Assembly: GCA_018902385.1 (NCBI GenBank)
Contig: JABSSW010000026.1
Span: 310,001-374,000, forward strand
Length of the DNA stretch: 64,000 nucleotides
Source: Physcia stellaris
Lineage: Eukaryota; Ascomycota; Lecanoromycetes; Caliciales; Physciaceae
Reading direction: 5' to 3'
Below are positions 56,755 to 64,000 of this stretch, piece after piece. A program made the translations under genes and the position numbers. A model generated the notes under the pieces. The model was not told the origin of the DNA. It did no database searches and saw nothing but the letters and a program-made list of their open reading frames with translations. Every line of letters starts with the position of its first letter. The first letter of the stretch is position 1.

Positions 56755-57834
56755 TTGGTTTGAACTTAGTGCTTGGCGTTTTGTTTGAAGGTTTGTGGAA
56801 AGATAGGTTTTCTTGGAGCTTTGTAGAAAGGTAGGTCTTCTTAGAGCTTTGTGGGAAAGGTGGATTTTTTGGTCTCGGTCTTCTTCGTTGTTGTGTTCTG
56901 TTCTTGATGATCTGGCTGAATTGCTTTGGAGATTTAGCTGACTGAACGAAGGGAGGAAGGGAACAGTCTGTTTGTTTTAACGTTCACGTCTGCACTAATT
57001 GATGTCTAAGGGGACAAAGAACAGACAAAAGAGTCATCCGCCCCGATTTTCCTCATCAGTATAGGAGTATGGATGCGTGCTCGCGAGAGACAGCGCCTCT
57101 CGTTCCCCATCTCGGCTCATGGAAGCTTTTTGCCGTTGTTCTCTGCCCCTATCCGAGATGTCTCAGACAATACTCTTTGTCGATTTCTCTAGCGTATCCG
57201 GATATCTGCAGAGAACACTTCCAGAAATAGCTCAATACAACAGCAAGATTTGTCTCGAGCACAAACTTCCCCACCTCACAAAGGGAAAAAGTTTAGAGCT
57301 TTGTGGCTCTATCTCTGTATCATCTGAACTCTACCTAGCGCACAGGCAGACTAAAGCTACCGACCAGAAACAGTCACAGAATCCTCATACGAACTACTTG
57401 CGTAGTCTTTGTGAAGGCATGTTTCTCTTGCATGGTACCCTAGACGGACAAACCAAGCGCCTCAGTTACTGTGTTCTGGCTCCTCCACCTAGCTCTAGAG
57501 ATAATGGACGGCGACAAAGAACGGTCACAGCAGTTCTAACAAGCTTTTGCGTGTCCCTGTAAGACATGTTTCGGATGCAAGATCCCTCAGATGAGATGGA
57601 GCAAGATCTAGTCGATTAGCTTTGTGGTCCAGTTGCTGTACGATCCAGCCGCTTTGTTGCTGGCCGACAAATGTTCTATTGCGCCAGCACAACAAACACG
57701 ATCGCCTAGTTTGGGATGAGGGATGGGATATATATGACCTGGCTGTGGCCGGAGAAGAGAAGCATACCCATCAATCTTTACACTTGACAACAAGAAAAAG
57801 AAAATTGAACCCTCTGTCACCCCAAACTCTAGCG
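56755..57834. other. Intergenic; short tandem repeats near the left end
   Basis: About 1.08 kb. Three imperfect 28-29-bp units occupy 56787-56871, upstream of paralogue B. A plus-strand frame at 57077-57562 (161 codons from a non-ATG start, fewer from the first ATG) has no domain, and I do not call it. Confidence 0.4.
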
Positions 57835-58287
57835 ATGGCACCACCATTCGTCTCCAGCACGATCGAGAAGATGAAGAAGAAGCTTGGACGAAACTCAGAG
57901 AAAAGTACCACCGCACAAAAGCGACGCGACTTTGGCCCTGATCAACATACCTACAAGCCCGACCATGGATTCGGAACCAGCATCTTTGTGCCCGAGTCAC
58001 GTGTCTCCCACCGTTCCAGCTGGTTTTCCAAGCGGTCAGCTTCTCGGTCTACTGTTTCCCTCCCTTCGATGGTCCCCTACAGTGGACGTCGCAGTTTTGT
58101 GGTTCATACATGTAGTGGCCCCGATACTGCTAGCACTTCGAGTGATGCTGGTCGTCCTACCACGCACGACGGAATTAAGAGCCGCGACCGAATAATTCCC
58201 AGAGCCAACCGCCCACAGCCATCTTCTAAACCGCAAACCGGTCGCCGCTCCAGATTCACCGAAGATCTTCCCGCTGAATCTACCTAG
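57835..58287 (+). CDS. Hypothetical small basic protein
   Basis: Open frame of 150 residues from ATG 57835. It starts 'MAPPFVSSTIEKMKKKLGRN' and is rich in Ser, Arg, Pro and Thr throughout, with stretches such as 'SHRSSWFSKRSASRSTVSLP' that look disordered and phosphorylatable. The frame stays open upstream but the first sensible methionine is 57835, behind a CT/AC-rich leader. No domain recognised. It could be the first exon of a longer gene including the frame at 58558. Confidence 0.4.
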   Translation: MAPPFVSSTIEKMKKKLGRNSEKSTTAQKRRDFGPDQHTYKPDHGFGTSIFVPESRVSHRSSWFSKRSASRSTVSLPSMVPYSGRRSFVVHTCSGPDTASTSSDAGRPTTHDGIKSRDRIIPRANRPQPSSKPQTGRRSRFTEDLPAEST

Positions 58288-58557
58288 AACGAGCTCGGTC
58301 ACTTAGCCCTAGTACTTAGCTCTACAGCACACTCCCCTATCCTTCCATTAACTAGCACGCTCCGCTCCTTTTGCAGGCCTCCCCCGCCTCAGACTTACTG
58401 CAGGTACTTAAATCAGAGTTGACGATGACGACGACGACGCTCCCGTAGCTGGACCTCTGGATCGCTGCTCTTCCACTGATCGTACTGCAGTGGTGATTCC
58501 CGAGGCTATCAAAAGCCGCTGATCGCCTGCTGGCGCTGAACAAGCTGCGAAGCTAAC

Positions 58558-58854
58558 ATGCCTGACCTCCACGATTTGCGGCCTTCCACCGGTAGTCACG
58601 CTGATCCTTTGCCTAGCCATCGTCCTTCTCTCCCCACCGGCGACGGCTTCAGCGCTGCGTCCGAAGCCTACAGATATCACTCATCCGATGCCGAATATAT
58701 CGCTTCTCACTCTGGATCCGCGACTTCCCTCCATGCGACGACGCCAGAGCACACTTCTGGCTATCATTTACACGCGTGCCTGCAATCAGACAATCACAGA
58801 CAGCCTGATGCTTCCCTTTCACAGACAAACCGAGGCAACCGTGTGGATCTCTGA
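58558..58854 (+). CDS. Hypothetical Ser/His-rich short ORF (doubtful)
   Basis: Open frame of 98 codons, 'MPDLHDLRPSTGSHADPLPS' at the start, rich in Ser, His, Ala and Pro. Its composition resembles the gene at 57835-58287. No domain and no clear splice link between them. Confidence 0.2.
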   Translation: MPDLHDLRPSTGSHADPLPSHRPSLPTGDGFSAASEAYRYHSSDAEYIASHSGSATSLHATTPEHTSGYHLHACLQSDNHRQPDASLSQTNRGNRVDL

Positions 58855-59164
58855 TGAAAGTTGTATTGGGGTCATAGCGCTAGAGAGGTAGTTGCCTAGG
58901 CGCGAACTACATAGGTAATCCATATACACAAATCATGCTTTTACACAATAATAGGCTGATCTACCGCCTTCCAAACTATACTCTGATGAAATATTATGGC
59001 ACTTGGTGATATGGTTGCTATGGAGGTTGATTGATATTAAGCACTCTTGACACACCCCCTATAAGGTCCATTATGCAGCTAAAAGCAAACGAACCAATCA
59101 GGCCGACTATATCAATTGATTGGCCCTTGGTATTTGGTTTTACTATCCAAGCAGAACACTTCAG

Positions 59165-59905
59165 GCTCCATTACCCCCTCTATCCCTTCCGTTCCCTTAT
59201 GCAGTTTCCGGATTCAATGCACTTCCTTCGCGACCTCTTTTACTCGTCGTCTTTAATGAAGACTAAATGATCCGAAATCAACGCGGACAAACTTTTGGAT
59301 TCTAGCCATTTGCTTAGAGTCTGAGATGATTGTTTGAGGCCATAGGGTGCTCATACGTGCTCGCGGTCTTTCGTATCCTTCCGAAGGAGAAATATAAATG
59401 ACTTGACGAAGCAGGGAGTCGAGGAATGCGGTTTTGCTCGGCTTCCAGGTCATGCTTCGCTACAATTGTAAGTTGGGTTTTGTAAACTCAATGATTTGAT
59501 CATGATAGAAGGGTAGGTCCTCCTTCCTCGAAACCGGGCGGTTATGCATTAAATTCATTGTTTCATTTTGAGGTTTGATTTGAGAAAATGCGGTGACGAT
59601 AGCAACGTGATGTACCTCTCAGTCGTTCTTGATGGTCAGTGCAAGAATCCACTTCCTAACCATGGATTTCGCAGTTTCTGAGTAGATCTCGAAGTAGTCC
59701 CTATCCGCTATTTGCAAGAATTCTTGGTCACTCAGCGGGCTTTGTATCTGACGATTTCCTCGCTCGAATCATCATTGAACGAAAAACCCCGGCGGCCTTT
59801 GATGACGTTGGTCCCTGAAGGCGATAATAACAACTCCCAAATACCGTAATTCTATGATGTTTGAATCCCTCCCTTGGGCTTGAATCCAACGCTCCTTATC
59901 TGAAT
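59165..59905 (-). mobile_element. Ty1/copia reverse transcriptase fossil
   Basis: On the minus strand, conserved blocks of the copia-type reverse transcriptase (RVT_2) are recognisable, in the order expected for the N-terminal half of that domain. They lie in more than one frame. The element is broken, with several breaks, and only part of pol is present. No terminal repeats were seen. The divergence suggests an old insertion. Confidence 0.6.
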
Positions 59906-60279
59906 GTGATTGAACCTCCACTCAATTTCGCGGGACCTTATAATGCATATCGATTCTGACCTGCTTCGAAATTCTGACTCTCCCTCGCTGAGTCCCAGGA
60001 TCTGCAATTCCCTGACCCCCATGATGCTTCCTACGGATTATCTTGATAGGCGAAGTTTGGCTTGGCTTGGAATTAATTGCGTTTGGACCTACGAGGCCCA
60101 GATGGTTTGGTGGGGTCATTTGGTTCGGTTGTCTGACTGCTCGAAGTATCTAACACACCAACGTGCTTTGAAGTTCTTGATCTGGCCGTGTAGATCATTG
60201 AGGTTGACCATACCGAGATATGTGCCGGGAACAGTCGGGTTTCTTCGAATCGTCAGAATCCTTGTTAATGACGTCCTGG

Positions 60280-60366
60280 CGGCAATGTTTCTTGATATGG
60301 CCCATACCATGGCACTTCATGCCAGCATGAGGGCAGTGACCCTTGCTTGGCGAGTGGTTGGTGTCA
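60280..60366 (-). mobile_element. Zinc-knuckle fragment, possibly gag-like
   Basis: On the minus strand, a Cys/His cluster ends in a C-x3-GH-x4-C type knuckle ('KCHGMGHIKKHC'). Such knuckles occur in gag-like proteins of retroelements and in host RNA-binding proteins. It lies 375 bp upstream, in the minus-strand sense, of the copia fossil, so it may belong to the same old insertion. That distance is too short for an intact protease and integrase region. Confidence 0.35.
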
Positions 60367-61017
60367 CAATTGGTACGATTCTAATCCTTACTGGAAGAAC
60401 CACCAGAGCTAACTGCTCTACCACCTTTCCCAGGGGCCCCCACCTCCTCTTCTAGGTGTTGCATGAGCTCCTCGAATCCGGGGAGCTTTGTACCGGTGCG
60501 GGCGCTTGATTTCGAACATCACTCTACTAGATAGAATCTTCACCCCTCGAACAAGTTCGAACTTCTTGACGCGTACGTCCTTGTGACCTCGCCTTTCGAC
60601 ATCAAGGGTTTCCTTGTACTCCCTCGCGTAGGGGCCAGGAGATTGGGGCTCGTAAACAGCCAATGAACCCTGATTCCTTGATGAATGTTGCCGCCTTCTT
60701 CAGAATGAGTTGATTAGCTAGCAGGTTCTCCAGACGCAATTCTCCCCATTCCGTCTTTCTTATTTCGTCGGCTTTCAGCTTACTGCGCAGGGCTATCCCC
60801 TCCGCATCCAATTAGTGAAATTTAGCGTGTTTATTTCGTGACCTACCCCTCCACTGCAACCACCATTTACTCCACCAATAGTATATGTATATGTGTATAA
60901 TTCAATGGAGGGTATCTATAGTATACAGGCATACAATAACTGCAATACGAACACATTCGGAGCTCATTTGAGGTCACCGATATACTCCCAAGTGCCCCCA
61001 AACGTCCTCAGACCCCA

Positions 61018-61530
61018 CTATTGATCAGAGCACTCGTATTGCACCTCTTTCGATTCATGATAGCTCTTGAAGCATTCATGTGACACGCATAGACTCTTCT
61101 TACATGCCATACAGTAATCAAACGTTCTACGGCCTGAACGATGCTGTATATTGGCACTTCTGGAGGTGAGTGCTTGGCGTTTTCGAGGTCCCGTGTGACT
61201 ATTGACCGAACAACCACTCCACACACAATAGGTTGATTTGGTACACTTTGACGACTGGTGTATGATATCTGGGCTTCGTAAAAGCCGTTCAACCAATTTC
61301 TGAGTAAATACACGTCGATCTCGATGACTGAGGTCCTTCTGTGGTTGATAATGACTTCAAACGATGTATGCGTTCGTATTGGCCGAATCCACCATGTATT
61401 CGATCATTCTTTTCGTCCATTTAGTAGTTCCACCTCGATGTTCTTGCGTCGCAGGCCGTCAATTAGCCATACTATCCATTTTCGCTATCATTTGAGCGTT
61501 GACGCGGTCACATCGACCTGTTTTAGCGTT
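61018..61530 (-). mobile_element. PiggyBac-type transposase relic (3' end)
   Basis: Minus-strand remnant of a DDE_Tnp_1_7 (PiggyBac) DNA transposase. Visible are 'KWTKRMIEYMVDSANTNAYI', like the late transposase core ('...TNAYI'), then 'VERLLRSPDI'. A Cys/His-rich C-terminal zinc domain follows, 'FDYCMACKKSLCVSHECFKS' with a further His, and a natural stop at 61018. Two in-frame TGA codons sit where TGG (after 'NAYIV') and CGA (before 'RPATQEH') would be expected. Upstream transposase domains are not found, so the copy is 5'-truncated and dead. Confidence 0.6.
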
Positions 61531-61561
61531 GCGTTCGGTGATAGCAGTCGAAATAGCATTT

Positions 61562-61808
61562 TCTGGCATGACTCCTGGCGCTTGTATGACCCGGCCAAAG
61601 TCTGGATGAGAAAGGGCAGAGCATTCTCCGTTTTGGTGAGGTCGCCTGCAAACCTCAATCCAGGGACCGGCAATGCGCGCTCTGGCATGACTCCTGACGC
61701 TTGTATGACCCGGCCAAAGTCTGGATGAGAAAGGGTAGAGCATTCTCCGTTTTGGTGAGGTCGCCTGCAAACCTCAATCCAGGGACCGGCAATGCGCGCT
61801 CTGGCATG
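61562..61808. repeat. 119-bp tandem duplication
   Basis: Two adjacent copies of a 119-bp unit (61562-61680 and 61681-61799), followed by the first bases of a third (TCTGGCATG, 61800-61808). Copies differ at about two positions, both transitions (GGCG/GACG and GGCAGA/GGTAGA), so the duplication is recent. The unit has no recognisable coding content. Confidence 0.9.
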
Positions 61809-62029
61809 GACCGGTATGTAGCTTGGGCTGTTTGTGGCTTATAACTCCTCTCGTTGCTGGGGGGGAATTTTGCAGAGTCTGTGGCGGTAATGGCCATGAG
61901 CTCTTTGAGAGTTCTTTTAATGCGGGTTTTTGGCTGAGTGGTGCTCTCTTCAGCCTCCAGAGCGGCTCGACTGGGTTTTTTGGTTCGGGGGGCGTTGCAA
62001 CACCGCGATGCTCTATGTTAATCTAATAG

Positions 62030-62960
62030 AGCACCCATAGTCCGCATAGTGTGCTTCCGGCAACTCCGGAATAACTATCCATCGTCCATCGAATCATTCG
62101 ATGTTTCCTCTTATCAGTGAATATTTCTTCATCCACGTCCATCGAAGCAGGCGGCAAACCCTCTTCTTTAAGCAGAGGTAGGTGAGGCCGAGCGCGGCGA
62201 GACCGAAAATTGGCGCGGAAACCTTCCGCGGGCATGTGTTGGTCCAAATGCTTCAGATTTGGCCGATTTGGAAGCAGGTGAGGCCGCCGCATTGAAGTAT
62301 GACGTAATGCGGGTTTGTATGGGCCCAAAACTGCGCGGACTGCACTTGCCGAGGGTATGCGGAGACGACTGCTTGTTTTGACGTGGCTGCAGGCCAAATG
62401 GCTTCGGCTTCCCAGCGAACATGCGGAACAGATCGTCCACAGTGAGACAAGGCTACTGAATCCGAGTGCCTTGGTATTTCGGTGAGGGGGTCCGAGGAGG
62501 AGTGAGCGGAGCAAGTGGGCAATTGGCTGCTGGCTTCTCCAAGGGATTGCACACGGATTTGGGTGTCGCAATCGGGAGATGTGAGGGTTTCGGCGCAACA
62601 GGCCGTGAGGCTATTTCTGCCCAAGATATCGGCTTTCTTGGTGTTGCAACCGACGAGGAAAGGGGTTCTGAAGGAGTAGAAGTAGCTGGTGACTCGGCCA
62701 CTAATTTCGGTGACGCAGGAGGTGACGAGGTTACCGATTGAGATGACGAAACAGATGGAGTAGGAGGTGAGGCAACAAGCTCAGCAGACTGCTGAGCAGG
62801 CTTCGGCTTCTTGGCATGCCGATTGCGGATATGCTCGTGGAGCTTGGTGTTGCTGTCGAATTTGGCCATCTTGCAACGCCTACAAGTATATCCTTCTGCT
62901 CGCTTCTGAGCTAATCGGGCCTCTTCTTTCTGCTTTGCATTTTAGTGAAAAGTTTCTAAT
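62030..62960 (-). mobile_element. Repeated C2H2/proline-rich ORF family, copy 1
   Basis: Minus-strand remnant of a repetitive ORF family. It has a C2H2 finger ('YTCRRCKMAKFDSNTKLHEH' then IRNRH, about 62810-62900), a Pro/Ser/Ala-rich linker, the motif 'KPISWAEIASRPV' (about 62608-62643), and further on 'VDDLFRMFAGKPKPFGL'. A second copy of the motif lies at 63878-63913. From memory I associate this family with multi-copy ORFs in helotialean genomes; I cannot verify it and do not know whether it belongs to a retroelement. I treat it as a fossil, broken, with several breaks. Confidence 0.5.
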
Positions 62961-63726
62961 AACGTTATTAGAAAAAAAACGATTAATACAAGAATAACTT
63001 ACTTCTGTCTTTACAGCTTGACTTTTCACAATCCTAGTCGACAATCTAGCACTAGATTGACGAGTTACACTCGATTTCGAGCGATTTTTGAGCCTTTAGG
63101 ACGCTAAACAAAATTAGCAAATAATTAACAGAAAATTGCAAAAAAGAAAAGAACTACTTACGCCAACTCCTTCATTTCCTTCTTGAGCTTGCTCTTCATC
63201 TCCAACTCGTGCCTTCGGGCTTGGCCGGTCCATACAACTGGACCCTGACTGCAGCGCCTGCGGAGGCTGTACTTTTCAACACATTTCAACCTTTTGCTGA
63301 GGTAAGTTGAAAGGTACGGCTCCTTTGTGGTGGAGCCCTTTATCTCCAAATGCCTTGGAGGATGCCTGACGGTAGTACTCGAAGAATCCTATAAGGTTTC
63401 CCTTCATAATGCAAAGGAAGATGGAATCCATCTCCCATCTATCCTTATTTCAAATATTGGGTTTATACCATAGAGTTTGTTTTTTCGCTCCGACCTCTTC
63501 AGCTTTGAGGGTCAACAGCTATTCACTGATGTCGAGGGACTTCTCCCTCGCATCGAATTCTTGCGGGAAGTACCCTTGTGTTTCGGGGACCCCCGTTCTT
63601 TCTGACCGGAGTTCGGCGTTTTCACCTCCTTATGAGGTTCTTCGCTCCGTAGTCCAGTCGCATACATAGGGGAGTGGCCAGGCTCTGAAAGGTACTCTGC
63701 TGGGCTACACGCGCTCAGTGGCAGGC

Positions 63727-64000
63727 CTACAGGCCGGCCAGGCCCAAACCTCCATTTTGGTGTTTTGTCTTTTGCGGAGGGGGCGGACAGGTAATTGGTG
63801 CAGCCTCCACGATACTTGATACTCGCTTTGGTGTAGGAACTGGGAGACGCGAAGGCTTTGGTGCAATGACTGGGCGTGAGGCTATTTCGGCCCAGGATAT
63901 TGGTTTCTTTGGTGTTGCAGGTGGGGTCAAAGGAAGTGAGTTATCGGAGGCCGATTTTGGATGTTCGGTGACGCGAGCATCAATGCTGGCTCACTTGGTG
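63727..64000 (-). mobile_element. Repeated C2H2/proline-rich ORF family, copy 2 (cut by window end)
   Basis: Minus-strand sequence with 'KKPISWAEIASRPVIAPKPS', closely matching copy 1 at 62608-62643, and a similar Pro-rich downstream part. It continues beyond the window, so its N-terminal half is not visible. The piece at 63158-63349 (minus, 'LRRRCSQGPVVWTGQARRHE') probably belongs to the same repeated unit. Direct orientation and about 1.27 kb spacing suggest tandem or nested insertions. Confidence 0.45.

Noticed and set aside
57077-57562. Plus-strand frame of 161 codons
   Set aside because: Starts without ATG; from the first methionine it is shorter, has no domain and no conserved-looking segment.

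Overview
The window looks like a gene-dense piece of a filamentous ascomycete chromosome. Genes carry one to seven short introns (about 47-165 nt) with GTRNGT donors and CTRAY branch points, and the histones have introns. It encodes a CAP20/perilipin-type lipid droplet protein, a CAP59-type GT69 mannosyltransferase and a SAT4-type rhodopsin-like membrane protein. The repetitive right end resembles, from memory only, repeat families of Leotiomycetes (Helotiales); that placement is an inference.

Layout. 1-3.1 kb: no supported gene. 3.1-5.0 kb: divergent histone H4/H3 pair. 5.7-13.4 kb: Mpv17/PMP22 protein, exonuclease V (EXO5), a plasmid pRiA4b Orf3-like protein, a protein ending in an Rpb12-like zinc ribbon, and a RING protein. 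13.8-20.8 kb: a secreted protein, a membrane protein of unknown function, ALG9 mannosyltransferase and a DUF3445/HDOD protein. 21.3-29.2 kb: Csk1-like kinase, divergent from the endocytic muniscin SYP1, then a transmembrane SH3 protein. 31.2-47.0 kb is a housekeeping block: MAD1 (spindle checkpoint), PRP3 (U4/U6 snRNP), RPA190 (RNA polymerase I), RPN6 (proteasome lid), a CAP20 perilipin and an RSC6/SNF12 SWIB protein. 47.8-54 kb: GT69 mannosyltransferase, a doubtful acidic ORF and the SAT4-type membrane protein. 54.2-58.9 kb: two related helical proteins of unknown function and small hypothetical ORFs. 59-64 kb is a graveyard of mobile elements: Ty1/copia reverse-transcriptase fossil, zinc-knuckle fragment, PiggyBac transposase relic, a 119-bp tandem repeat and a repeated C2H2/proline-rich ORF family.

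Neighbours act in different pathways (chromatin, transcription, splicing, proteasome, glycosylation, endocytosis), so this is ordinary core-genome order, not a cluster. The most unusual gene is the one at 11373-12029, which joins a roughly 145-residue unknown helical region to an Rpb12-type zinc ribbon and keeps the conserved Rpb12-like C-terminal tail in a separate last exon. EXO5, ALG9 and MAD1 each need a one-base shift at or near a short homopolymer to read through. This suggests base-level assembly errors or, less likely, recent inactivation.
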